64,000 nucleotides of DNA from Epithemia pelagica (taxonomy: Eukaryota > Bacillariophyta > Bacillariophyceae > Surirellales > Surirellaceae): assembly GCA_946965045.2 (NCBI GenBank), contig OX337232.1, forward strand, positions 2,418,001 through 2,482,000. The letters run 5' to 3'. This document shows positions 11,501-21,700 of this stretch, piece by piece; positions within the stretch are counted from its first letter, which is position 1; every line of letters begins with the position of its first letter. The notes below the pieces were generated by a model, which was not told the DNA's origin, ran no database searches, and saw only the letters and a program-made list of their open reading frames with translations. Position numbers and translations under genes: made by a program.

Positions 11501-13037
11501 CTTGAACACCCGCATTGTGGAAGCCTCCCGTGCCGCAGTCCGCGCTCTCGTCCAACAGTCGACTGGTTCTGATGGTCGTGTCCAGGAAGTGAAATCGTTC
11601 TTTGACGATATGGGAAGTATGTTCGGAAAGATGATGGGTGCCAAGAAACCCTGGACCGAAGCTATTATCTCTGCTGGATTCCCCGATGTCTCTGAAGATC
11701 GCTTGCAGCCTCTTTTCGAGTACCTCGAATTCTGCCTGAAGCAGGTCGTCGCGGATAACGAACTTGGTGGTATCATGGAGCTTTTGAACGGAAACTTCTT
11801 GAATCCTGCTCCCGGAGGTGATCCTATCCGAAACCCCGATGTTCTTCCAACTGGAAGAAACATGCACGCCCTTGACCCCTCTGCCATCCCCACCGCTGCT
11901 GCCGTGGAAGTCTCCGAGGATGTTGTTCGCAAGCTTCTTGAAAAGCTCAAGGATGAAAACGACGGCATGTACCCCGAAAGTATTGCCTTCACTTTGTGGG
12001 GTACCGATAACATCAAGACTTACGGCGAGTCTCTTGCCCAAGTGTTGTCCTTGGTCGGAGTGCGTCCTGTCCCCGATTCCCTCGGTCGCGTGAACAAGGT
12101 TGAGTTGATCCCCCTTGAAGAACTTGGCCGTCCCCGTATTGATGTTGTCGTTTCATGCTCTGGTGTCTTCCGTGATCTTTTCATTAACCAAATGAACTTG
12201 ATGGATCGTGGTATCAAGTTGGCTGCCGAAGCCGACGAACCCGAAGACATGAACTTTGTTCGCAAGCACGCACGCGAACAGGCCGAGGAACTTGGTGTCT
12301 CCCTTCGTGAAGCCGCCTGCCGTGTGTTCTCCAACTCTGCTGGATCCTACTCTGCCAATGTTGGTTTGGCCATTGAGAATGGAGGATGGGGAGATGAACA
12401 ACAATTGCAAGACCAATACTTGACTCGTAAGGGCTTTGCATTCAACGCCGACAAGCCCGGAATGATGGAACAACAAGCCGATTTGTTCAAGGCCGCATTG
12501 AAGAAGGTTGATGTGACATTCCAAAACTTGGACTCCTCTGAAATCTCCATCACTGATGTGTCTCATTACTACGACTCTGACCCGACCAAGGTTGTCCAAG
12601 GACTCCGTGACGACAAGAAGAAGCCCATGTCTCTTATGGCCGATACCACAACGGCCAATGCCCAAGTCCGAACCCTTTCCGAAACGGTTCGTCTTGATGC
12701 CCGTACCAAGTTGTTGAACCCCAAGTTTTACGAGGGTATGTTGTCGACTGGATACGAAGGTGTCCGTGAGATTCAAAAGCGTCTCCGAAACACCATGGGA
12801 TGGTCCGCCACTGCTGGGGAAGTGGACAACTTTGTCTTTGAAGACGCCAACAGCGTCTTTATTGAGGATGAAGAAATGCAACGGCGGTTGCTTGATACCA
12901 ACCCCAATGCCTTCCGTGACATGGTGACCACCTTTTTGGAGGCCAACGGCCGTGGTTACTGGGAGACCACGGAAGAAAACATTGAACGTCTGCAAGAGCT
13001 CTACGCTGAGGTCGAAGATCGTATCGAGGGTGTATAA
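8564..13037 (+). CDS. CHLH: Magnesium chelatase subunit H
   Basis: Large porphyrin-binding subunit of Mg-chelatase, which inserts Mg2+ into protoporphyrin IX with the I and D subunits at the first committed step of chlorophyll synthesis; it acts in the plastid. Exon 1 is 8564-8619 and encodes [20 protein letters not shown] 265 bp intron (8620-8884; GTAAGT...CTACAG) follows, then exon 2 at 8885-13037, giving 1402 residues. The junction makes [11 protein letters not shown], a signal-peptide cleavage site with an aromatic at +1 and a basic, Ser-rich transit region, as expected for diatom plastid import. The N-terminal DUF3479-like region ([15 protein letters not shown]) precedes the long CobN/BchH domain, with conserved stretches such as [29 protein letters not shown] and [14 protein letters not shown]. 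Length is normal and the frame is clean. A 531-codon antisense frame inside it is a shadow. Confidence 0.97.
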
Positions 13038-13172
13038 GAAATGGCTGGTTCACGCCCCGATAAAAGTACAGATCAGAAGCTCCGGTGAAGTCAAGCCCGC
13101 TTGCTACCATGCCATACTTCAGATTAATTTTCTTCACTTAACAGGATTTGCATATTATTGAGAAAGTAAACA

Positions 13173-13530
13173 AGATGTCTTTTACTCGTAGGAACATGTC
13201 GAAGATACCATTGGTCACTTTGAACACCAATTATGACAAGAGCACGATTGGTATTTTAACACAACAATGTTTGTTCTGGCCTCTATCAAACGATTGGTCA
13301 CTTTGAACACCAATTATGACAAGAGCACGATTGGTATTTTAACACAACAATGTTTGTTCTGGCCTCTATCAAACGAAAAAGGGAATGATAGCGCGTTGAT
13401 CCGTATGTCCGTAGAAGGAGTATTTCGAAGATATCATCGGTCACTTAGAAAACCATCGGTCACTTAGAAAACCATTGATAACAAGAACTATTCGAATGTT
13501 TAACATTAGCGATGTTTGTTCAGGCTTTAA
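13173..13530. repeat. Tandem array of copies of the downstream gene's 3' end
   Basis: An exact 83 bp tandem duplication occupies 13211-13293 and 13294-13376. It is flanked by diverged copies of the same material. All copies match the last 35-40 codons of the minus-strand polyprenol reductase gene that ends at 13531. Read on the minus strand, the outermost copy gives VQSDQWYLRHVP, against LQSHQWYLRNIP in the gene. The block around aagggaatgatagc recurs at 13379 and 13541, 162 bp apart. The copies carry stops and frame changes, so they are non-coding relics. A short internal duplication (atcggtcacttagaaaacc) is also present near 13435-13475. Confidence 0.8.
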
Positions 13531-14532
13531 TCAAACGAGAAAGGGAATGATAGCATGTCGATCCAGCTGTCCGTAGGAAGGAATATTTCGAAGGTACCAT
13601 TGGTGACTTTGTAAGCCATTGATGACAAGATTGGTTACCACCCAGAGCAGTAGAACGGCCGAGCGAAAACCATAGGTTTCAAAGTGTGCGTTGTTATGTA
13701 GACAGTGGCAAGACACGAGACCAACGTACATGAGAATTTCGGCAGTATAATGTGGACAACTTACGTATTGAAACCATCCGCCTTGTGGAAGTCCATACTT
13801 GGCACCGGGCTCTGTACGATCGACAGATGGTGCGGTGCTTGTGCAATTAGCAAAACCAAGGTTTCGACTATTGCGGGGACTCCGGAGATTCGCCAAGATA
13901 AGATGATGACGGAATTGCTGAAATTGAGCCCATACACAAAACAACACAAGGGAGAATGTTCGAGAGAAGAGAGCGTCGGTGAAACTATTACCAGCAGACC
14001 AAAACTCGGTCCATTCAGTATTGTTGTGTTTTCCATTACTCAAATTCTCCTTTGGGTACGGAAAAAAGGCAAAGGGAAGCCACAAATAATGCGCAATTCC
14101 CACCAGATAGACGGCGACATGCATGTGACTGCCGGCTCTCCATTGATGAATAAACAAACACTCCAGCAGTCGTCGAAGCAAGTGGCAGACAAGCAACACT
14201 TCGACAATTGTGGTTGAAACTGCTTGAGAATGATGATAGAATCGTTCATATCCACGCCAACTCAACAATGAAACCAGGCCTACTGCGTAAAAATGGGCAA
14301 AGTAGTGCTTGGGAACAACGGCTCGATTCAACGCGGCAGAAAGGGCCGTCTCTGGATTGTTGTGTGTCGCGGCAAGTCCACGCGTTGCCGTCCATCGCCG
14401 CGTTTTTCCATGTTGAATCAAGGACTTGACGATTGGGATAAAAGGGATTATCGCTGCTGCCACAAGAAGTAACAGGTAGATCAAAGACGTGGAACGATCC
14501 AACGAAAAGAAGATGCTGTCCATTCTTCCCAA
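13531..14532 (-). CDS. Polyprenol reductase (SRD5A3/DFG10-like)
   Basis: A single exon of 333 residues. The steroid 5-alpha-reductase C-terminal domain family member that reduces polyprenol to dolichol for N-glycosylation lives in the ER membrane. It has several membrane spans, starting with LIYLLLLVAAAIIPFIPIV (residues about 18-36). Family blocks are visible: RRLLECLFIHQW, then SHMHVAVYLVGIAHY, and the NADPH-side C-terminal region GGWFQYVSCPHYTAEILMYVGL and HQWYLRNIPSYGQLDRHAIIPFLV. The characteristic C-terminal IIPF is present, so the stop at 13531 is authentic. This stop abuts the tandem array of its own 3'-end copies. The closest alternatives are other 5-alpha-reductase-like proteins (steroid or enoyl-CoA reductases), but the HQWRAGSHMH block favours the polyprenol type. 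Confidence 0.88.
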   Translation of the reverse strand: MGRMDSIFFSLDRSTSLIYLLLLVAAAIIPFIPIVKSLIQHGKTRRWTATRGLAATHNNPETALSAALNRAVVPKHYFAHFYAVGLVSLLSWRGYERFYHHSQAVSTTIVEVLLVCHLLRRLLECLFIHQWRAGSHMHVAVYLVGIAHYLWLPFAFFPYPKENLSNGKHNNTEWTEFWSAGNSFTDALFSRTFSLVLFCVWAQFQQFRHHLILANLRSPRNSRNLGFANCTSTAPSVDRTEPGAKYGLPQGGWFQYVSCPHYTAEILMYVGLVSCHCLHNNAHFETYGFRSAVLLLWVVTNLVINGLQSHQWYLRNIPSYGQLDRHAIIPFLV

Positions 14533-15065
14533 AAGTGGAAGTGGGGGGCAATCTCAAGCAATGAATGACTGGGTGTCTGCGTGAAACGGACCCGGCGCTG
14601 TGTATTCCGCGCGTGGTCACCAATGTTGACGCGTGCTTCGGTCTCCACCGTTGCTGTTCACGTGCGCCAGACACCACGAGTCATGAACGGAGCGCGCGAT
14701 GACTCCCACGCTCGTGCATAGGGTTTTTGTGGTGTTTCTGATTCTTTCAGGGATGGAACTCGTTCCGTTCGAATTCTTAGCGTTTTATCCGTGGATGGTC
14801 ATGATGTATTTAACAATAAGATGAAATTACAGATCGGGTTTCAAAACAACGACAGAACGGGTGTCACGTTTCCATGTGATGTCAGCGCTTCATAACCCTA
14901 CCAACTAATTTTTTGAAATTCCTTCGAGACTTCCGAGATTTTGGTCCTCCGGCGCACCAGACGCACTGAGAATTTATTCAGACAGACCCGTTTCTGTTTC
15001 CTGTCGCGCCCATCTTGTGGTGCAACAAGACAACTCAAAAAACACGGTGCCTTGGGCCATTCACA
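14533..15065. other. Intergenic region, divergent
   Basis: About 530 bases between two divergent starts; should contain both promoters. Nothing repetitive or coding was identified. Confidence 0.3.
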
Positions 15066-16613
15066 ATGGCAACGTTTGACCCAGCAATCTTCTACGCACA
15101 GTCATCACCTTCCGCATCCTCCAGTGATAACATTGGGTCATCCATTGTGAGCTTTCTCTCTTCCACAATTTTTGGTTCCTCAGCTGGTGGAAGCATGGCA
15201 TCGATATCACCTGCCGCAATGAATTCGGTTCTGTCCATGGAACGGCGCTCGGCTGGTTCCCTATCTCTGAGTCGCGCTGCTTTGGGATGGACAACCACAG
15301 TTGCAATCAGTCTCATGTTGGTGCAATGGATAGGGAATAAGGATAAAAAGAAAACGACGCCATTGGATTGGATGACAAGGATGCTTTCGACTCTCTGGAG
15401 TGACCATCGAGCAATTGAACCATCTTCCACCTCTACCAAGAGTGGAGCGCCTGATAAGGCCGATGACACGCTCCATGTTCTTCTGAGTCGAGGGTCATGT
15501 CACTGTGGAGCTATCACGTTTAAGGTATGAATCTGTTGGGTTGTTACGTGGTCGTTTCGGACACTGCAGAAAGTGTTTCTTATTTTTTGCCTTTTTCGTT
15601 CGAAACACCAGCTGACACCTGCTCGAGAAGTGCGAGCGGTTCAAAGTCCACTGTCTGGAAAATTACAATATCCAACGGCCCGAGTGCCATCCGATCAGTT
15701 ACACCTTCTTACCGGGAAACAGTTTTGGAATACCTACCATGTCAAGTCGGAAACGGGTGAAACATGGGCCTACAGTTTTTGCAAACTTTGTGCCATTCAT
15801 TTGTTACATGCGACAGATGCGGATCAAAGCAGTCTGTTTGTAAATCTTCAATGTTTTAATATTGTCGATCTCGAAAAGCCACGAACCTCACTGGAAGGCA
15901 GTTTTGTCCCACAGGAACTGGTGACCACAACTCACCACCACACGGATGCGGACTCGGTCGTGACCAAAACTTCAGTCATCTCCACCGTAACTGCCGCCAC
16001 TCAAAAATCATTTCTCACGACGGTAACGTCCCTTCCAGATTATGCCAATCCCCGTACCTTCGGTCAGCTGCATGCGCAATCCAGTTCGGGCGGGGAAGAT
16101 TCGGCCGATGCAGATTCCGCCTCCGCACCACAACGGTCTCTGTCGAGAAAACGAACGTCCCGACTCCCTCCTATTGCCCCCTCCACCACGGAATCCCGGG
16201 GCTGGAAAGAAGACAAAAACTCCATGTCTCTGCCTCACGGAATGGTGGCCTACTCCGCATCCGGACGAACACAAGTTCCTCTCACCCCTTCGTCCAGTGC
16301 TAGTCCTAGCTTTGAACGACCGACCGTCCCAGTCGCCGGCTGGTCCGTCCAGGATGAAACGGAGGAGCTAGGATTGGAAAAAGAGGATGACGACGACGAT
16401 GATAAGGATTCCATTAGCAGTCACTCGGGGGATATGGATTACTTTTCCACCGAAGGCAACACCGCCGCGTCCACCACAGCCACCAGCTCGTCGTCTTCCA
16501 TGGACTTCAACATCACGGCGAACCGCGAGCGAATGCTGCTCAACATGAGAAAACACTTGAAATCCGCCAAACCTTCACGTTCTACAGCTTATACAACGCA
16601 ATCCGTTGATTGA
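15066..16613 (+). CDS. CENP-V/GFA-like domain protein with long disordered tail
   Basis: Two exons, 15066-15524 and 15612-16613, around an 87 bp intron (AAG|GTATGA ... CACCAG|CTG), giving 486 residues. The start is ATG GCA ACG; an in-frame codon upstream at 15015 is less likely. Residues 1-90 are Ser-rich, with a hydrophobic span (WTTTVAISLMLVQWIG). The GFA-type zinc fold begins at GSCHCGAITFK, just before the intron, and continues in exon 2 with SGKLQYPTARVP, LLTGKQFWNTY and SFCKLCAIHLL, ending at LFVNLQCFNI. The first (CHCG) and last (FCKLC) ligand pairs are present, but the middle Cys cluster of classical family members is missing. This argues against a classical glutathione-formaldehyde enzyme. 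The last 250 residues are low complexity (Ser/Thr, an acidic DDDDDD run) and probably disordered. Function unknown. Confidence 0.8.
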
Positions 16614-16986
16614 AGCCATTCACTTTCGATACATGTGGCTCGAACCTACTGTTGCAACGTGTTTATTGTTGTTGTTACGTGGGGAAACCATCTCAGTGAC
16701 ATACATGGACCCTCTTCTCCTCAAGCCCGCCATTTCAAGAGACCTCATACACTCTCCCTCAGCTTCTCATTGCAACGGTTACGACTATAGAGTTGATACT
16801 ACACTAAACGACTAAATCATCCTGCAAGTGTACGCATTAACAGTAGAGTTGGAGCAGGTGACTTTCAAAAAGTCAGTGCTCATTCAAAGCAAAAGAGTAA
16901 AAATTTATTCAAGCATCAACTCCTCGGAACAAGATCAGTTGGTCTTTACACAGGCACTTGCCCTGGATACGAAACGTGAGCTGTGT
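16614..16986. other. Intergenic region, convergent
   Basis: About 370 bases between converging stop codons. Only short frames without protein-like features. Confidence 0.3.
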
Positions 16987-17586
16987 CTACTCTGTCTCAG
17001 CAGCATCAATGGCTCGCTCAAACACCAGTACCACTTCATCAGTTCGGCCAGGAGTATTGGTGGTCAAGGCTTCCACAACCTGTCTCCAATCCTGAGCATT
17101 CATGACATCAAACATGGTACATCCCCACTTGAGGCCACCGGCAAAGGCATTGGCCGTCGCTCCCAAGCCCTCTCCCATGGGCAACCCCAAGGTCCATTGA
17201 GAGGTATACCGGAGAACATCTCCCACGCGTTCGCCACCGGGACCATCTTTGGTACAAAGGGCCAAATTGTTTTTGGGTTCGACGCTCAATTCAAATGGCA
17301 AGGAGTATCTCACCTCAATGAATTCGGAAGGAACCGACAAGACAGGTTTGATTTTCATTATGGCCGAAACACCCGAACCTTTGGGTGGAAGGTCCACCGC
17401 AATTTCAACAACATCTTCATCTTGACTCGTTTGCTCCGATGCCCGGAGCGATGTAGAGGTGGTCGTGACCACGGTGCTTCGAGAAACAGTAGAAACATGT
17501 AAAGGTGGTGATGCGATCAGGGAAAAGCTGTTGGCCGTTCCAATCCAAACCGCCAAAGCCGCCAATAGCGTCATCAACATCTTCAT
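16987..17586 (-). CDS. Conserved-looking plastid-targeted hypothetical protein
   Basis: A single exon. I place the start at the ATG giving MKMLMTLLAALAVWIGTANSF, a signal peptide with a site before SLIASPP, so the product is 199 residues; an in-frame ATG ten codons upstream (17616) is the alternative. The Ser/Thr-rich stretch after the cleavage site (residues about 22-50) looks like a transit peptide, suggesting a plastid protein. The mature part (VVEIAVDLPPKGSGVSAIM, YSLPFELSVEPKNNLALCTK, LRYTSQWTLGLP, GLKWGCTMFDVMNAQDW) is compact with few low-complexity residues. I do not recognise the family. It lies tail-to-tail with the GFA-like gene and head-to-head with the glycine-rich gene (360 bp between starts). 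Confidence 0.72.
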   Translation of the reverse strand: MKMLMTLLAALAVWIGTANSFSLIASPPLHVSTVSRSTVVTTTSTSLRASEQTSQDEDVVEIAVDLPPKGSGVSAIMKIKPVLSVPSEFIEVRYSLPFELSVEPKNNLALCTKDGPGGERVGDVLRYTSQWTLGLPMGEGLGATANAFAGGLKWGCTMFDVMNAQDWRQVVEALTTNTPGRTDEVVLVFERAIDAAETE

Positions 17587-17946
17587 CGTGGACTTGACAA
17601 AGAGAAAGTATGGCAATCGTAGGTCTTGGTTGCAATGGCAACGCGATGACTACCTTGATTGGGACTGTGAATGTCGCCATCATGAGAGTCTGACATCTTT
17701 GTGCTGACATGGTGCGCTAACCAAAAGCGACTGGTATGCGAGTGAATCTTGCAGAATCCACCTCAAAATACCCCTAACCCTAACCTCCTTTTTTTGAAGT
17801 GACAGATGTTGGTCCCGGTTCTCCCCCCACGACTCAGCTATCGAGGAAGCTTCGTGAAACGAATAGACAATGGACAGCACATTCGGGTCATAAAATCAAA
17901 CAAGAACGCAAACTGAGAACCCAACAAACAACAAACAACAATCATT
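17587..17946. promoter_or_regulatory. Short divergent intergenic spacer (probable bidirectional promoter)
   Basis: The 360 bases separate the starts of the plastid hypothetical (minus) and the glycine-rich protein (plus), so both promoters should lie here. It includes a telomere-like CCCTAA doublet near 17770-17784 (cccctaaccctaacc). No core promoter element is asserted. Confidence 0.4.
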
Positions 17947-18384
17947 ATGACGACGACAGCTATTCCCTCTTCACCAAATGAAGAAACTTTGTCGACTGCC
18001 TCGGCGCCATATGAAGAAGAGTATGTGATTGAAGCAGACAACACAACCATGACCAATCCGTCGCCCGATGGCGTTTCTGTCAACAACAGCGACAGTGACA
18101 AGGCCAAGCTTCGTGCCATGGGTGGAGCCGCTGTCGTAGGAGGTGTGGCAGGCCTCATAATGGTGGGTCCACTAGTGGGATTGGCCGCGGCTGGAGGTGC
18201 AGCAGCCTTGGCCACCACCAAGGGGAAAGCGGGCGATGTCACACGAGCGACAGGAGAAGCTGTGGCCAGTGCGGGAAGTCGGTTAAAGAAAATGGATCAA
18301 AAACATCACATTACGGACAAGGTAGCCAAGAGCGTCGTAAAATCTGCCAACTGGGTCTCGAAACAAGTCAAACCGAAATCATAG
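17947..18384 (+). CDS. Small glycine-zipper hypothetical protein
   Basis: A single exon of 145 residues. The N-terminal 50 residues are polar and acidic. Residues about 55-95 form a Gly/Ala-rich hydrophobic stretch (GGAAVVGGVAGLIMVGPLVGLAAAGGAAALATT), typical of a glycine-zipper membrane hairpin. A basic region follows (GSRLKKMDQKHH, ITDKVAKSVVKSANWVSKQV) with the look of amphipathic helices. The arrangement suggests a peripheral or hairpin membrane protein. I know of no function. The ATG is the first in frame and the composition is clearly protein-like. Confidence 0.7.
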   Translation: MTTTAIPSSPNEETLSTASAPYEEEYVIEADNTTMTNPSPDGVSVNNSDSDKAKLRAMGGAAVVGGVAGLIMVGPLVGLAAAGGAAALATTKGKAGDVTRATGEAVASAGSRLKKMDQKHHITDKVAKSVVKSANWVSKQVKPKS

Positions 18385-18737
18385 TATGGACACCAAGAGC
18401 AATAGCTAAAACTCGAGAAAGTAACATCCGGACTACTGGGCGTGACTGAAACATCTCTTCGAGCTTGTCTATTGTACATATGTTCTGATCTTTATAAATC
18501 TACTCAAAAACAACCACCTATACTGAATCATTTCGTTGGACGTTTAACAGAGGTAATAATGTGAGACGAACTACTTTCATAGTTTGATATGGAGTTGTAG
18601 CAGAGGCGTACTTAGGGGGTTTCCTCCATAGTGTACGCGTTAACTGAATGATACTCTCCTAATTTATTGCGATTCAAGCATTTTTTCTTCAAAAAGCGAT
18701 GTTTATAAACGACAAGATCTATTGCAATGGTTGCCGA
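18385..18737. other. Intergenic region, convergent
   Basis: About 350 AT-rich bases between converging stops, with no coding signal; probably untranslated regions and polyadenylation sites. Confidence 0.3.
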
Positions 18738-21700
18738 TCAGCATTTTGTTTTAGAGGCGAAACGTAGCGGCAGCCAGCTTTGACATGCATTTTTTTCAGG
18801 GTTCATGCGATTAACGGCATTTGGTCCACTTTGGAAATCAACGGACTTGGAATTTCTGTCAATCGAACGAATCCAGGGAGCCTCGTACTCCCTGTGCTTA
18901 CCTTCTTGGTCAATCACAACAACGGTATTTGTTCCTACAAAGCCACCTTTAGCAGGAAGACTTCGTACAATGGGTTTGGGAGCCTTTCCTTCCGAATATT
19001 CATGTGACATGACAAGGGTCTGACCACTGAACTCGATTTGCGTCCACGATCGATGCGGACAGAACATCTGGAACGCAACTGGCTCCAAACCCTTCGGGGC
19101 CCACCAGGGCGCCTTGAGAATGTCTCCGGATTGGATCTGAGTACCTGGCATTGCTGGTGCACACATCATATCCAATGAAGACGAGTCCCCTACTCGCTCG
19201 TAGACATTCGCAACAACTGCTGCAAGAATGGCCACAAAAATAATCCATACTGCAAAGCTGGTCCGTGCTCTGCGTCTTCGCACCTTCTCCTGGTTTTGGA
19301 GATGAAAAGTCTCTTGAAGTTGAAGCAGTGACCTCTCGTGCTGGAAAACGAGAAGCTCCTTCAGCTCAGAATAGATACTGTCTTTGTCATCTCTCACACA
19401 CTGTCGGTCAATGTCAAGCTTTCCAAACGATGCGCATTGGCTGTCCAGTGGAGTCGTTAGGCTTTGCGTGTCCTCCTCTATTCTCCGGATCTCGATTTCT
19501 CTTGTTCCTGGGTCGAGATTTCCTCCACTATGGCTCGGTAGGAGGAAGTGCAAGATTTTGTCGGCTTCTTCCGACTTTTGCGCCATGAGACTTCGCAAAT
19601 CATCTTTGACGCTTCCCAAATCTTGAACCAAGCGGGATCTTTCCAGTTGAAGTCCTCTTCTACGTTCGTCATGCTGGGAAGTAAGCATTCGTAGTCTATC
19701 AGTAATGGTTGCTTTTTCCTTCCGTCTTTCTTCGAGTTCTGAACGCGCGTTGTTGACATGGGAGACATTCTCGTTCGGGTCCTGGCTCGATATCATTTGC
19801 TCTAGCTCATCAACAACATCTCCAAGGCGGCTCTCTTCTTTCTCGTGATGCACAACTGCCTCTCTCAAGATGGATAGAAGGTCTTCCTTCTCGTCAAGTA
19901 ATCTCAAACGTTCAACGAGGACGGCGGTTTTATCTTCCTTTTGTGGTTCTTGAAGGCGCTCGATCTCCTTTCGCATGGCATCCTTTTCTTTTTGGACGGA
20001 ATCCAATTTGATGCGCAGACTGTCGAGTTCAAGTTTGGTTTTGCCTTGAAGCTCCACGGATCGAAGAGCCTCATCACGCTCATCTATCAAGGATGATATT
20101 TTGCTTCTCGCTCTGGTAAACTCTTCAGTCATTTCTTCCAGTTCGTGTTCAAGGTCGTCAACTTTGTGATTGTGGTTTGTTACAATCCTTGCAATTTCCC
20201 GTTCATGATCCTCCACCAGGACGCTAAGGCGCTTTTGCACTTCTCTGAGTTCTTTGTCGAGACTCTGTGTTGAAACCGATCTTGAATCAGGCAACGTAAC
20301 CACTTCTGCAGCCTTTCGTCCTGAGAGTGAGAGGTTCAAAGTCTGTGGACTAGCGTTATCTTTTGGTTCTGCGGAAGGACGGTTGTCATCAACTTGCTTC
20401 AGAAATCGTTCAACGCGAGGATCAACTTCTCCGCATTCTTCCTTGGGCAATGGCGTCCCATCCGGATAACATTTGATTCCAGCTTTGATCACGTCTGCGG
20501 TTACTTTTTCTCCATCCAAAAGCCATCTATCCCTGTTTGTCTCGACAAGCCGCGCAAAGCTTGGTCCAATGACTGGCCCAAACACCCCTGTCTCGTCCAA
20601 TTTACGTGCCAAGGGAAGCACATAGTGCTCCAAGAAACCAATCTGGTTAGGGAACCAGTTCTGGCTCACGTCCGGCCCGCGACCGGCCACATGAGCTCGA
20701 CGTAGTTCCATGAAAAGCTTATTGCTCCATTTAACCATATGGTCGAACGACTGTAAGTTTTGTGAGATATCGGCGACAGCCATGATGGTCTCCATGACAA
20801 CTGATGCCTTCAGATCATCAGGCATGTCATCATCCAAAGACTGCTGAAGGGATGGCTTATCGTATTGCTGGACCATTTCCCCTGACCAATCCATGGAACG
20901 TCGGATACCAAGTTTCTTGCGCCTGAGGATGTTCTTCTTACGGTCCATACCGCTTGAATGACGACGAATTGTCTCCGGGGAAGCTGACGAAGTTGTGCTT
21001 CCCATGAAACCCCCAGATAAACGACGTTGCGCAACTTTAATGGCCCGATTGTCGTTTGCATCGAACCCGTTGTTCGATACTGAGTTATCGGTGCTAAACG
21101 TTGCACACACTTCTGCTGTGAGTCGTCTCTGTGGTACAGAGGGAGTCTTGTCGGAAACAGGCACGGGTGGCTCTTCCACGTTACCGCTAGCAGTTCCAAC
21201 AGGGGATGGATTTGTCCCTGAAACAGTAGCGGTGTTGTCGGAAGGTGCGATCTGATGGTCCATTGTAGATCGCCGTTGAGGGAAGGCTGGTGTTTTATCA
21301 CCAGCGGCCGGACTCGCATGGATGGTAGGCATTCCTTGATCTGTACTTGATGGGATAGCATCCAATGTGCGAGAGGATGGACGAGGGGAGAAAGAGGGAG
21401 CATCTGCATTCGTGGTCTCTCCATTTGAAGACGGGCGGTTCACGAGTTTTCGGGATTCGAAGTTGTCTATATCAAGCGCAGGCGCCACAGATCCTCGACG
21501 TTGAGGTACCAAGGGAGTCCGGTCTGATCCTGCAGACGCGGTGGAGGGATCCGGCGAATGAGGAACATGTAATGCCCGAGGTTCTTCACATGAGGAAGAT
21601 GCAGACATGGTTGCAGACAAAGATGCAACCTTGGGAGGCGAGGGGACAGATTCCTGCGATAGCTGTCGTTGTGGAGCCGCCGGTGTTTTGTCCGGGGCTG

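Noticed and set aside
10446-12041. 531-codon antisense open frame inside CHLH
   Set aside because: It lies entirely within the CHLH coding sequence, whose translation matches the family throughout; the antisense product has no recognisable domain. It is a codon-bias shadow.
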